DNA of 64,000 nt from Paraburkholderia agricolaris. GTDB taxonomy: Bacteria > Pseudomonadota > Gammaproteobacteria > Burkholderiales > Burkholderiaceae. The notes beneath the pieces are model-generated. The model did no database searches. It was not told where the DNA came from and saw only the letters and a program-made list of their open reading frames with translations. The position numbers and the translations under genes were made by a program. The first letter of the stretch is position 1, and every line of letters begins with the position of its first letter. Shown here piece by piece: positions 27,133 to 37,531 of the stretch. The stretch is taken from positions 2,356,001 through 2,420,000 of the forward strand of contig NZ_QPER01000001.1 in NCBI RefSeq assembly GCF_009455635.1, in the 5' to 3' direction.

Positions 27133-28065
27133 TCACGCGGTCCGCGACAGCGCGCGGCGCGCCTCATGCGCGCCGGTACGCACCGCGCGCCAGCGCGACA
27201 GCCGCAGGCTCGCCTGTTTCGAAACCAGCGCGAGCGCGGCATGCGTAAGACCCGGATAGACGCGCGTGCCGACCAGCGTCCACCACCACCACGCAGTTTC
27301 GCGGCGCAGCGGCGGCAACTGGTCGCGCAGGATCAGGTGGAAATTGAAGGCGGCATTGCGCAATGCCGCCATGGTTTGCGCGTCGCGCCGGTCGTCGTCG
27401 AAACGTTCGGCAGGGAAATGGTCGACGGCCACGCGCGGGTCGTACATCAGCTTCCAGCCGGCATTCTTCACGCTCAGACTAAAGGCCATGTCGTTGTGAA
27501 CCTGGGCGCCCGCGCCGCGCAGGCGTTGATCGAAACGGATCGTGCGCACCGCGTCGCGCCGGTAGCTCATGTTGGCGCCCTTCAGGATGTCGACTTCGCG
27601 TGCGCCGCCCACCCCCAGGTGATGATTGCCGATGATCTTGCCGTGTGCCGTGACCTTGCCGACCAGCGGCCGCTCCCCATCCAGCACGCGGCCTTTTTCA
27701 TGCACCCAGTCGCGGCCGCCGAGCGCCCCCAGGCGCGCGTCGCTCTCAAAGGCCGCGGCAATCCGTTCGACCCAGTCCTGGTGCGGCGCGGCGTCGTCGT
27801 CGGTAATCGCGATCACGTCGCCGCTGGCCGCATCCAGCCCGCGATTCAGGGCCGCGACCTGGCCGGGCGCCTTCACCAACGCGACGGACAGCGGCAACCT
27901 GCCCGATACGGCGGGATCGCGCAGGCAGGCGTGGCTCGCTTCGTCGTCGGCGCGCGCGACCACCACCACTTCGTCCGGCGCGCGCGACTGCCGTTGCAGC
28001 GCCGCGAGGCAGCGCGCCAGATCGGCCGGGCGGCGGTAAGTCGGGACCAGTACCGTCACTTTCAT
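27133..28065 (-). CDS. bceG: GT2-family glycosyltransferase
   Basis: This 310-residue GT-A fold transferase opens VTVLVPTYRRPADLARCLAA, the GT2 signature, and has the metal-binding acidic motif in AITDDDAAPHQDW. A conserved region (ILKGANMSYRRDAV) corresponds to the acceptor-side loop of this family. AGAGGA lies about 8 bases upstream of the ATG. No membrane segment is obvious; it should act at the inner-membrane cytoplasmic face. The position directly after the tyrosine kinase gene identifies it as BceG. Confidence 0.88.
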   Translation of the reverse strand: MKVTVLVPTYRRPADLARCLAALQRQSRAPDEVVVVARADDEASHACLRDPAVSGRLPLSVALVKAPGQVAALNRGLDAASGDVIAITDDDAAPHQDWVERIAAAFESDARLGALGGRDWVHEKGRVLDGERPLVGKVTAHGKIIGNHHLGVGGAREVDILKGANMSYRRDAVRTIRFDQRLRGAGAQVHNDMAFSLSVKNAGWKLMYDPRVAVDHFPAERFDDDRRDAQTMAALRNAAFNFHLILRDQLPPLRRETAWWWWTLVGTRVYPGLTHAALALVSKQASLRLSRWRAVRTGAHEARRALSRTA

Positions 28066-28126
28066 CGTGATGTCCTCTTCTATCGTGTTTGCGCTGGGAT
28101 CAGAACAATGGGCTCAGCCGGCTGGC

Positions 28127-30349
28127 TCAGGCGCTCAAATATTCCTGCACCGCTGCGTAGCCACGCGCATAACCGCCGCGCGAACGCGCTGGCATTCCGT
28201 TGAAAATCCCGCCCTGCACATGCACACCGGCCGCACGCAACCGTTTCAACGACTCCGAGATCTCGCTTTCGTTGTGCACGCCCGAGCGCATCACAAAGAA
28301 GGTCGAACCGGCATACGCGCCGATGATCGATGCATCGGTCACGGCCAGCACCGGGGGGGTATCGATCAGGATCACGTCGTAGCGCTTGGCGAGGCCGTCC
28401 AGGTATTGCGGAAGGCGCGGCGACATCAGCAATTCAGACGGATTCGGCGGACGACGGCCGCACGAGATGAAGCTCAAGCCTTCGACGTTCGAGGCGCGGA
28501 TCGCTTCCTCGAGCGAGATCTGCCCGCTCAGCAGTTCCGACAAACCGTTGTCCTGCGCCCCGCCCACATAACGCTCGAGCACGCCGCGGCGCATATCGCC
28601 GTCGATCATCAGCACGCGCTTGCCCGAGTTCGCCAGCAGCACCGCCAGATTGACCGTCAGGAAGCTCTTGCCGACACCGGCCATGGGACCGGTCAGCATG
28701 ACGATGCGGTTTTTGGCATCCATCACCGTGAACTGCATGGAGGTGCGCAAACTGCGCAGGCTTTCGATCGTGACGTCCTTTGGCCGCGCATTCGCCAGCA
28801 CCGAGCGCAGGCGTTCGCCGCCACGCTGGAAGGCCGTTTCGAGCAATGCCTGTTCAGCGCTCAAGGGCACGAGGCCGTACACCGGCAGATGGAAAGCGCG
28901 TTCGATATGGTCAGGGTCGTCAATCCCCTTGAACATATTGCGGCGCAGGAACACGAAACCGGTGCCGCAGATCAGCCCGAGAATCACCGCCGCGGACAGG
29001 ATCAGCATCTTCTTCGGTTTGACCGGCGCACCCGGGCGCATCGCTTCGTCGACGATATGCACGTTGCCGCCGGTACCGGCCTTCTGCACCGACAACTCCT
29101 GCACGCGGTTAAGCAGCAGCACGTAGATGTCTTCAGCCACCTTCGCATCCCGTTGCAACTGCACGGCCTTCACTTCGGTCGCCGGCAGATCGCGGAAACG
29201 GTCAGCGTATTTGGCACGCTGTGCTTCCAGCTCGGCCATCTGCTGGCGTGCGGCCACGAGCATCGGATGGTCGTCGCCATAGCGCTGGCTCAGTTGCGCC
29301 ATCTGCAGGCGCAAACCGGCAATCTGCTGCTCGTACTGCACGCTGCCTTCGAGGTAGACCTTGGCTTCATCGCTCGCATTGATCGAGCCGGACTGGCGCT
29401 GGTACGCGGTCAACGCGGCTTCGGCGCGTTCGAGATCGGACTTCAGACGCGGCTCTTCGCTTTTCAGGAAGTCGAGCATCTTGCTCGCGTCGACCTGCTT
29501 GTTCGACACATGCTGACGCACATATGAATGCGCAAGCGCGTTGGCCACCAGCGCCGCATGTTCGGGGCTCTTGTCTTCCAGCGAGATCTGGATCACGCCG
29601 GTCTGCTTGCCCTGCTCCTGCACGGTGATCGCCGACTGGAACGCGGTGATCGCGTCGAGGTCGTTAAAGCGCGTCACGATGAACTCTTCACCTGGACGGG
29701 CCACCAGTTTGCTGACGAGGATCGTCACGCCACCACCCTGCTCCTGCTGGCCGACCTGGCCGCGCAGCAGCAGTGAGCCGTTCTCTGCGTACAGTTCGTA
29801 GTGCTGGTCGTCCTGTACTTTCATTGTCAGCTTCGCGCCTTCCAGCGCGGGCACCACGTCGATCGAGTCGACCTCGGCGTCCTCACCGCCCCACGCATAG
29901 GAAGACAGACCCAGCCATGGCCGTGCCGGCTGCCCCGGCGTTGCCAGCCGCGCGGCGATGCTGCCGAGCAGCGGAATCGTCCGCGGCGCGACGCTGAAGT
30001 TCAGCTTCAACTGCTGGACCACCGGGCCGACCACGCCGCGGCTCTTGATGATTTCGATCTCGGCGTCGGTCGGCAGCGAGGTCGAACCGGTGGTGATCGC
30101 CGCGCCCGTCTGCGTTTGCGTGAGCGCCTGCGAGGTGTTGTCGGACTGCTCGACCCGCACGTGCGCGTCAGCGGAATAAATCGGCTTGGCGAGGAAACAG
30201 TACGCGGCGGCCAGTGCGACGATCGCCGCGGCGATCGCGATCAGCCACCAGATGTCGTCCAGGATGACCTGCACCAGTTGCCCGAGGACCACGTCCTCTT
30301 CTTCGGTCTTGATCGGACCGGCCATATGTGGAGAGATTTGATTGCTCAC
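28127..30349 (-). CDS. bceF: Wzc-type polysaccharide co-polymerase and tyrosine autokinase
   Basis: This 740-residue protein starts with GTG at 30349. A Wzz domain spans two membrane segments (IWWLIAIAAAIVALAAA near residue 35 and LILSAAVILGLICGTGFVFL near 455), with a long periplasmic coiled-coil region between. The cytoplasmic BY-kinase domain shows Walker A GPMAGVGKSFLT, Walker A' VLMIDGDMRRG and Walker B VILIDTPPVLAV. The C-terminal tail has only three closely spaced tyrosines (GGYARGYAAVQEY). It controls chain length and export by cycling phosphorylation with the phosphatase BceD and by contact with the outer-membrane channel BceE. Confidence 0.95.
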   Translation of the reverse strand: MSNQISPHMAGPIKTEEEDVVLGQLVQVILDDIWWLIAIAAAIVALAAAYCFLAKPIYSADAHVRVEQSDNTSQALTQTQTGAAITTGSTSLPTDAEIEIIKSRGVVGPVVQQLKLNFSVAPRTIPLLGSIAARLATPGQPARPWLGLSSYAWGGEDAEVDSIDVVPALEGAKLTMKVQDDQHYELYAENGSLLLRGQVGQQEQGGGVTILVSKLVARPGEEFIVTRFNDLDAITAFQSAITVQEQGKQTGVIQISLEDKSPEHAALVANALAHSYVRQHVSNKQVDASKMLDFLKSEEPRLKSDLERAEAALTAYQRQSGSINASDEAKVYLEGSVQYEQQIAGLRLQMAQLSQRYGDDHPMLVAARQQMAELEAQRAKYADRFRDLPATEVKAVQLQRDAKVAEDIYVLLLNRVQELSVQKAGTGGNVHIVDEAMRPGAPVKPKKMLILSAAVILGLICGTGFVFLRRNMFKGIDDPDHIERAFHLPVYGLVPLSAEQALLETAFQRGGERLRSVLANARPKDVTIESLRSLRTSMQFTVMDAKNRIVMLTGPMAGVGKSFLTVNLAVLLANSGKRVLMIDGDMRRGVLERYVGGAQDNGLSELLSGQISLEEAIRASNVEGLSFISCGRRPPNPSELLMSPRLPQYLDGLAKRYDVILIDTPPVLAVTDASIIGAYAGSTFFVMRSGVHNESEISESLKRLRAAGVHVQGGIFNGMPARSRGGYARGYAAVQEYLSA

Positions 30350-30407
30350 AATTCGATCCCGTTTCGGTTGCTTCGGCGTGGGCTTCAGCGGGTGCTTTTG
30401 GCATGTG

Positions 30408-30455
30408 CTTCAGCGCTTGCTTTAGCGTTTGCTTTAGCGTTTGCTTTAGCGTTTG
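30408..30455. repeat. 12-bp tandem repeat between bceE and bceF
   Basis: Three perfect copies of CTTTAGCGTTTG (30420–30455) follow a degenerate copy CTTCAGCGCTTG (30408–30419); more divergent GCTTCAGCG-like pieces lie further left. The repeat is in the 159-base gap of an otherwise tight operon, upstream of bceF. Confidence 0.85.
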
Positions 30456-30508
30456 CTTCGGTCCCGCGCCCTGGACGAGCGGCGCGGGCCTGTCGACGGT
30501 TCAGAGGC

Positions 30509-31720
30509 TTACTTCGTCAACTGCTTCAGGTAGAACAGCGTCTGGATGGTCGGCAGGACTTGCTGCAACACACGGTTGAATGTGGTCGAAGCGGCGGTGC
30601 CCACATACACGACGTCCATCGGTTGCAACTGGAACTGGGCCGACAGCATGATCGCGTCAGGCTGCGTCATATCGAGGCGGTACACGTCCGGCGTGGTCGG
30701 ATGCTCGCGCATGCCGCGCATCACGAAGATCTGGCGCGGGTTGGCGTCCGTATCGAGAATGCCGCCCGCCTGGGTCAGCGCGTCGGCGATCGTCAGGCGG
30801 CCCTTGAGCATCGGCACCTGGATCGGCGTCTTCACCTCGCCCATCACGAAGATCCGGCTGTCGCTGCGATCCGGCACGTTGATCACGTCGCCGTTCTGCA
30901 GCATGACGTTCTGCGAGGTATCGCCCTGATCGAGCATACGATTCGCGTCGAGCACGTACAGCTTGTTGTCGCGCGTGAGACGCACACGCTGAATGTCGGC
31001 GTCGCTGTTCGTGCCGCCCGAGCGCGTGATCGCGTCGACCAGCGTGATCGGCACGTCGCTGATGGCCAGCGGACCCGGCGTCTTCACGTCGCCGGTGACC
31101 TGCACTTTCTGGCCGCGGTATGACAGTACGCGCACGTCGACCTGCGGATTGCGGATGTAGCGCACGAGGCCGGCGCTCAACTGATCGCGCAACTCGCCCA
31201 CGGTTTTGCCCGCGGCCTTGATCCGGCCGACGAACGGGAAAAAGATCGTGCCGTCGGCGGCAACGGTCTGGCCGTACGGATCGGCCTGACCCGGCAGCGC
31301 GGCCGTGTACGGCTGCTGCAAGGCGCCGCCGACGCTTTGCGTGGTGTTGCCGCCCGAGGACAGCGTGCTGCCCTGCGGGGTAGTCAATTCAGGGTGATCC
31401 CATACGGTGATGCCGAGAATGTCCTGTGGTGCAAGCCGGTACACATACTGCGACGGGTCGGCGAAACGCGAGACCGGCAGCGCCTGCTGCGCGGCGGCGG
31501 CTTGCGCCTGCGCTTGTGCGGCGACCAGCGGACCGTCGATCAGATGGACCGGATAGGTCTCCTGGGGTTGATTCTGGTGCTGGCCGTCGTCCTTCAGACG
31601 GGACGTGTCGAGGTAGTTGCCAGGAGCGGTAACACAGGCCGACAGAAAGGACGTCAGCAAAAGCGAGGCGGCGAACTTCGGCCTGAAGTTCGCGAATGTG
31701 TGTGCGGTGAGTTTTTTCAT
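30509..31720 (-). CDS. bceE: Wza-type outer-membrane polysaccharide export lipoprotein
   Basis: I start at the ATG at 31720 (403 residues), which shares one base with the bceD stop (TGATG); ATGs at 31726 and 31741 are possible. A lipoprotein signal ends in FLSAC with Cys29 as lipidation site. The export domain begins near YVYRLAPQDILGITVWDHPE, typical of the Poly_export family, and two SLBB repeats follow (VQVTGDVKTPGPLAI and IFVMGEVKTPIQVPML). The C-terminal ~30 residues are an amphipathic helix as in Wza. It forms the outer-membrane channel working with BceF. Confidence 0.94.
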   Translation of the reverse strand: MKKLTAHTFANFRPKFAASLLLTSFLSACVTAPGNYLDTSRLKDDGQHQNQPQETYPVHLIDGPLVAAQAQAQAAAAQQALPVSRFADPSQYVYRLAPQDILGITVWDHPELTTPQGSTLSSGGNTTQSVGGALQQPYTAALPGQADPYGQTVAADGTIFFPFVGRIKAAGKTVGELRDQLSAGLVRYIRNPQVDVRVLSYRGQKVQVTGDVKTPGPLAISDVPITLVDAITRSGGTNSDADIQRVRLTRDNKLYVLDANRMLDQGDTSQNVMLQNGDVINVPDRSDSRIFVMGEVKTPIQVPMLKGRLTIADALTQAGGILDTDANPRQIFVMRGMREHPTTPDVYRLDMTQPDAIMLSAQFQLQPMDVVYVGTAASTTFNRVLQQVLPTIQTLFYLKQLTK

Positions 31721-32175
31721 CAGCATATTTTTTTCAGCCATCCCATGACCAGATGTTCGATGAGCACGAGACTCTCCCTATAGTCGGCTTCCACGTGGCC
31801 GTGCGGATCGGCGACGTCGGAGTCGTCTTCCCATTTGCCGAGTGGATAAACCTTGCCGCGCGAGGCCGGATCGAGCGCTTCGACCGCGCTCACCTGCGCG
31901 CGCTCGGTGACGAGCACGAGATCGGCGTCGCGCACGAGCCTGCGTTCGAGGCGCCGCGAGTAGTGAGTACTGGCGGCGACACCCTGCTCGGCGAGCAGGC
32001 GCTGCATCACCGGGTCCATGCCGTGGCCGTTCACGGCACGCAGGCCCGCCGAATGAAACGCAATCGGCGTTGAGGAAGACCGCGATGCCGTGCGTTGCCG
32101 CGACTTGAACAGCATTTCGGCTGCGGGCGAACGGCATACGTTGGCGTGGCAGACGATCAGAACGTTGGCGAACAT
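31720..32175 (-). CDS. bceD: Low-molecular-weight protein tyrosine phosphatase
   Basis: This 151-residue enzyme carries the catalytic P-loop CHANVCRS (C-x5-R-S) near the N-terminus and the general-acid Asp in DVADPHG near the C-terminus, as in Wzb/BceD. AAGGAG lies about 8 bases before the ATG. It dephosphorylates the autokinase BceF and thereby controls polymer export. Its stop codon touches the bceE start, so the two are translationally coupled. Confidence 0.95.
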   Translation of the reverse strand: MFANVLIVCHANVCRSPAAEMLFKSRQRTASRSSSTPIAFHSAGLRAVNGHGMDPVMQRLLAEQGVAASTHYSRRLERRLVRDADLVLVTERAQVSAVEALDPASRGKVYPLGKWEDDSDVADPHGHVEADYRESLVLIEHLVMGWLKKIC

Positions 32176-32215
32176 AGCGGGCTCCTTGACGAGGTGCAGC
32201 GGCCTGGTGATCAGC

Positions 32216-33670
<1,455 letters not shown>

Positions 33671-33768
33671 GTGTTACACCTCGGAAAAGGGAGTTGATTC
33701 AGGGGAGCCGTTGCGCGATGCGTTGCGCGGCGGCGGCCCAATAAACGGTCGAACGGTTAATCCGGCGG

Positions 33769-35166
33769 TCAGTAAGCGTTGCTGCCCACAAAGCCCTTCC
33801 ACAACGTCAGCACGACGATCTTGATGTCGAGCCAGAAGGTCCAGTGCTGCATGTAGTACAGATCGAGCTTGACGCGGCCCATCATCTTTTCGATGCGATC
33901 GGTTTCGCCGCGGTAGCCGTTGATCTGCGCCCATCCGGTGATGCCCGGCTTGATCCGGTAACGGTGCATATAGCCCTTCACCAGATCCTTGTAGATGTCG
34001 TCGTGTTCGAGCGCGTGCGGGCGCGGGCCGACCACGGACATCTCGCCGCGCAGCACGTTGATGAATTGCGGCAGTTCGTCGAGGCTGGTGCGCCGCAGGA
34101 ACGCGCCGACCGCCGTGATGCGCGGATCGCGCCGCGTGGCCTGAGTGATCTTGCCGGCCTCTTCCTGATGGATCTTCATCGAGCGAAACTTGTAGATCTC
34201 GAACTGGTTGCCGTCGATGCCCTTGCGCTTCTGGCGGAAGAACACCGGGCCTGGCGAGCTCAGCTTCACCATCACCGCGATCACCAGCATCACCGGCGCC
34301 AGCGCGGTCAATGCCGCCAGCGCGAACAGCCGGTCGAAAATGCGTTTGGGCAGCACGCGCAGATCGGTGATCGGCGAGGCGGCCAGGTTGATCGCCGGCA
34401 CGCCGAGCAGATCGACCATCGGCTGATTGAAGAGCGTCAGGCTGCGCACGTCCGGAATGAAGCGGATGTTCACGAAGTCGTTCTTCAGGTCCATCACAAA
34501 GCGGTGGATCGCCTTCTCCTTCGAGATCGGCAGCGCGAGCCACAACTCGCGAATCGCGCGTTGACGCACCAGTTGAAGCATCCGCGCGTAATCGCGCTCG
34601 ACCGGCACGCCTTCGATCGAGTCGCTGGCATCGGGGTCTTCATAAGGATTGATCGTGCCGTCCTCGTCGAACACCACGACGGGACTGAAGCCCGCTTCCG
34701 GGCGGCTGCGCATCTGCGCAATCAGAAAGCGTCCATACGGCGCGCCGCCGACGATCGCCACCGCCCGCTGATTGAAGCCTTCGCGGCGCAATCCGCGCAG
34801 GATCGAATAGACGATCACCTTGGTAACGATCAGCAGCACGATCGTGGCGACCGCCCAGTAGACGAGCCACAGCCGCGACAGGCTGTCCGAGCGGTGCAGG
34901 CTGAAACTGATCAGCACGCCGGTGACTTCCACGATCAGCCAGCCGCCCGCGACGCGGCACAGCAGGTCGTAGAGCGGCTTGCCGCGCCACGACTGATAGA
35001 TTCCCAGCGCCGGAAAGAACACCACCACCAGCAGACAATCGAACGCGAGCGATACGCTTTGGACGTCGTCCAGCCACACCAGTTTCCCGCTGTGCACGGC
35101 CGTCGCGATGGCGGCGCCGAACGCGACCATGGCGATGTCGATGATTCTCGATAGAACGCTCAGCAT
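33769..35166 (-). CDS. bceB: Undecaprenyl-phosphate glucose-1-phosphate transferase (polyisoprenyl-phosphate hexose-1-phosphate transferase)
   Basis: This 465-residue inner-membrane enzyme starts repeat-unit synthesis by loading a sugar phosphate on undecaprenyl phosphate. The N-terminal half has four membrane segments and a CoA-binding-like Rossmann domain ([18 protein letters not shown]). The C-terminal catalytic bacterial-sugar-transferase domain shows [40 protein letters not shown] and the ending [22 protein letters not shown] lies 8 bases before the ATG. It is first in the bceB–K operon, reading away from the 646-bp regulatory region. Confidence 0.94.
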   Translation of the reverse strand: MLSVLSRIIDIAMVAFGAAIATAVHSGKLVWLDDVQSVSLAFDCLLVVVFFPALGIYQSWRGKPLYDLLCRVAGGWLIVEVTGVLISFSLHRSDSLSRLWLVYWAVATIVLLIVTKVIVYSILRGLRREGFNQRAVAIVGGAPYGRFLIAQMRSRPEAGFSPVVVFDEDGTINPYEDPDASDSIEGVPVERDYARMLQLVRQRAIRELWLALPISKEKAIHRFVMDLKNDFVNIRFIPDVRSLTLFNQPMVDLLGVPAINLAASPITDLRVLPKRIFDRLFALAALTALAPVMLVIAVMVKLSSPGPVFFRQKRKGIDGNQFEIYKFRSMKIHQEEAGKITQATRRDPRITAVGAFLRRTSLDELPQFINVLRGEMSVVGPRPHALEHDDIYKDLVKGYMHRYRIKPGITGWAQINGYRGETDRIEKMMGRVKLDLYYMQHWTFWLDIKIVVLTLWKGFVGSNAY

Positions 35167-35812
35167 GCGCTGCCCCTCAGTTCGTCAGTCAAGTGCCGTC
35201 CGTTGGTTGGTTGAATTCGCGTCACACTCATCCGGTCCCCGGCGAGGCAACGCAACGCCGGTATCCGCGCCGGCCAGATAAATGCGCGACGCGAAACTGA
35301 TTGAAGCGGTGCGAATTGCCCTGCTGCTTTCCTGACTAAAAATTGCCTGACGGCCGATTCGGAAAGCGGGTGCCTGGATGAGTGAATACCCTTGTACAGG
35401 TATAGATAAAGCGATATTAAAATTCGGACTGCAAGACAGCAAAATATCTCAAATTGTATCGGTCAAATTTCCGGTATTTTTTCTGATTTTTGTACGGCAA
35501 TTGTTACCGAATTCACGTTTGAGATCCGCATTTATCGCCTTTCTGGACGTGGCAGCGCGCCGATCTTCTTGTTTTCCTACGAAACTTACGTCCCCTTCGT
35601 CGTCTGTAATTTTCCTTATTTCGGCGGACAAAAAAATTCGCCGCCATTTTTTTCGCTTAATTTTTATTTTTAAAAAATTATCCAGACATTTTTCCTTCAC
35701 GAAATGACTAATTTTATTAGACGCTTTATATAGCTTCTATTTAACGTGCTTTTATTGATTCTTTACTTCGTGATAAAACTCGACGCACTCACCCAGCCTC
35801 GAGGAGTCAATC
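35167..35812. promoter_or_regulatory. AT-rich divergent regulatory region between bceB and bceA
   Basis: No protein-like reading frame is visible in these 646 bases; short frames here use unusual codons and lack ribosome binding sites. The stretch 35400–35770 is strongly AT-rich with many T and A runs, unlike the flanking genes. It must contain the promoters for the bceA transcript and the long bceB–K operon. The motif ATTCGCCGC at 35636–35644 also occurs at 16843–16851 in the other AT-rich bce spacer. I do not see a confident −35/−10 pair. Confidence 0.6.
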
Positions 35813-37366
35813 ATGACAGCTCCGGTTACGGCCACGCCCGCCGACACCCGGTCCACACAAGCTATGCCCCTTAACGTCAAGCTCAAAGTACATCCCGTGA
35901 TTCTGGCCGGCGGTTCCGGCACACGGTTGTGGCCCATGTCGCGCGAGCAGTACCCGAAACAGCTGATTGGCTTGCTAGGCGAAGATTCGCTGCTGCAATC
36001 CACGACGCGCCGTCTCGACGGGCTCGAAGCGGGTCATCTCCTCTCGGAGCAACTCGTCGTGGTGGCCAATGAAGAACATCGCTTCACCACAGCCGAGCAA
36101 TTGCGCACGAGCGGCAAGCCGAGCCGGCTGATTCTTGAGCCCGTTGGGCGCGATACCGCGCCGGCACTGACGGTGGCCGCCCTTTCGATCGCCGCGCAGG
36201 ACGAGGACGGCATCATGGTCGTGATGCCCGCCGATCACGCGGTGACCGACATCGACGGGTTTCATGCGGCGGTAGCCGCGGGCGTACAGCATGCGGTGGC
36301 CGGCCATATCGTGACGATGGGCATCGTGCCGACACGTGCGGAAACCGGCTACGGCTACATCCGTATCGGCACGGCGCTTGGCATGCCTAACGACGCCTGC
36401 GCGACGCATGCCGATGCAACCGGCAAGATCGGCGCGCACAAACTGGACCGTTTCGTCGAGAAACCGCATCTGGAATTGGCGCAGCGTTATATCGAATCGC
36501 AGGAATACTGGTGGAACAGCGGCATTTTCATCATGCGCGCATCGACCTGGCTCAAGGCGATCCGTCACTTCCAGCCGGCGATTTACGAAGCCTGCGCAAT
36601 AGCGTTCGCTGGCGGCAAGGCGGACGGCGATTTCTTCCGTCTGCAACGCGACGCGTTCAGTGCCTCGCCGTCCAATTCGATCGACTACGCGGTGATGGAA
36701 CAACTGGGCAACGATCAGAGCGCCGCGTCCGGCGTGGTTGTGCCGCTGCGAGCAGGCTGGTCGGACGTGGGCTCGTGGGACGCAATCTGGGACATCTCGG
36801 AGAAAGACGCCGATCAGAACGTAGGCCGCGGCCACGTGATGTTCGAAGGCGCGGATTCGACCTTCGCACATTCGGAAGGACGCCTGATCGCCTGTGTCGG
36901 CACCCATGATCTCGTGGTGGTCGAGACGGCCGACGCGATTCTGGTCGCGGACAAATCACGCGTGCAGGATGTCAAGAAGATTGTCGGACGGATTCGCACC
37001 GATGGCGGCCTGGAAGCGGCCAACCATCGCAAGGTGCATCGCCCGTGGGGCAATTACGATTCCGTCGACACCGGCGAGCGCTTCCAGGTGAAACGCATTG
37101 TCGTGAAGCCGGGCGCGCGGCTCTCGCTGCAAATGCATCATCACCGGGCGGAACACTGGATCGTCGTGCGCGGCACCGCGCTCGTCACGCGAGGTGAAGA
37201 GCGCTTCATCGTTTCCGAAAACGAATCCGCCTATATTCCGCTGGGCGTCACCCATCGTCTCGAGAACCCGGGCAAGATGCCGCTCGAAATGATCGAGGTG
37301 CAATCGGGTTCGTATCTCGGCGAAGACGATATCGTGCGCTTCGACGATACGTACGGACGACAATGA
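35813..37366 (+). CDS. bceA: Bifunctional mannose-6-phosphate isomerase / mannose-1-phosphate guanylyltransferase
   Basis: This 517-residue type II PMI/GMP enzyme makes GDP-mannose. The guanylyltransferase domain begins VILAGGSGTRLWPMSREQYP, with RFVEKP and AGWSDVGSWDA further on. The C-terminal cupin isomerase domain has the metal-ligand segment LSLQMHHHRAEHWIVVRG. A 28-residue low-complexity N-terminal extension precedes the domain. GAGGAG lies about 8 bases before the ATG. It is transcribed away from bceB, and its product feeds bceN. Confidence 0.95.
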   Translation: MTAPVTATPADTRSTQAMPLNVKLKVHPVILAGGSGTRLWPMSREQYPKQLIGLLGEDSLLQSTTRRLDGLEAGHLLSEQLVVVANEEHRFTTAEQLRTSGKPSRLILEPVGRDTAPALTVAALSIAAQDEDGIMVVMPADHAVTDIDGFHAAVAAGVQHAVAGHIVTMGIVPTRAETGYGYIRIGTALGMPNDACATHADATGKIGAHKLDRFVEKPHLELAQRYIESQEYWWNSGIFIMRASTWLKAIRHFQPAIYEACAIAFAGGKADGDFFRLQRDAFSASPSNSIDYAVMEQLGNDQSAASGVVVPLRAGWSDVGSWDAIWDISEKDADQNVGRGHVMFEGADSTFAHSEGRLIACVGTHDLVVVETADAILVADKSRVQDVKKIVGRIRTDGGLEAANHRKVHRPWGNYDSVDTGERFQVKRIVVKPGARLSLQMHHHRAEHWIVVRGTALVTRGEERFIVSENESAYIPLGVTHRLENPGKMPLEMIEVQSGSYLGEDDIVRFDDTYGRQ

Positions 37367-37531
37367 TTCACAACGGATGAAGCGGGAACCTGCGGCGGTT
37401 GCTCCTGACGGCCGCGGGGTACTGCTACGCCGGGGTACTGCTGCGCTCTAACCACTGTGCCGGCACCGCGCTTGCTGCTACGCCAGCTAACGCGCTTACG
37501 ACGGTACTGACAGTCGCACTTGCAGCCGTCC

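Noticed and set aside
31720..32175. Arsenate reductase rather than tyrosine phosphatase
   Set aside because: The same fold is used by ArsC, but the DPHG acid loop and position between bceC and bceE fit the EPS phosphatase.
35378..35707. Possible 109-residue plus-strand protein in the bceA–bceB spacer
   Set aside because: No ribosome binding site, AT-driven composition and no protein-like pattern; treated as regulatory DNA.
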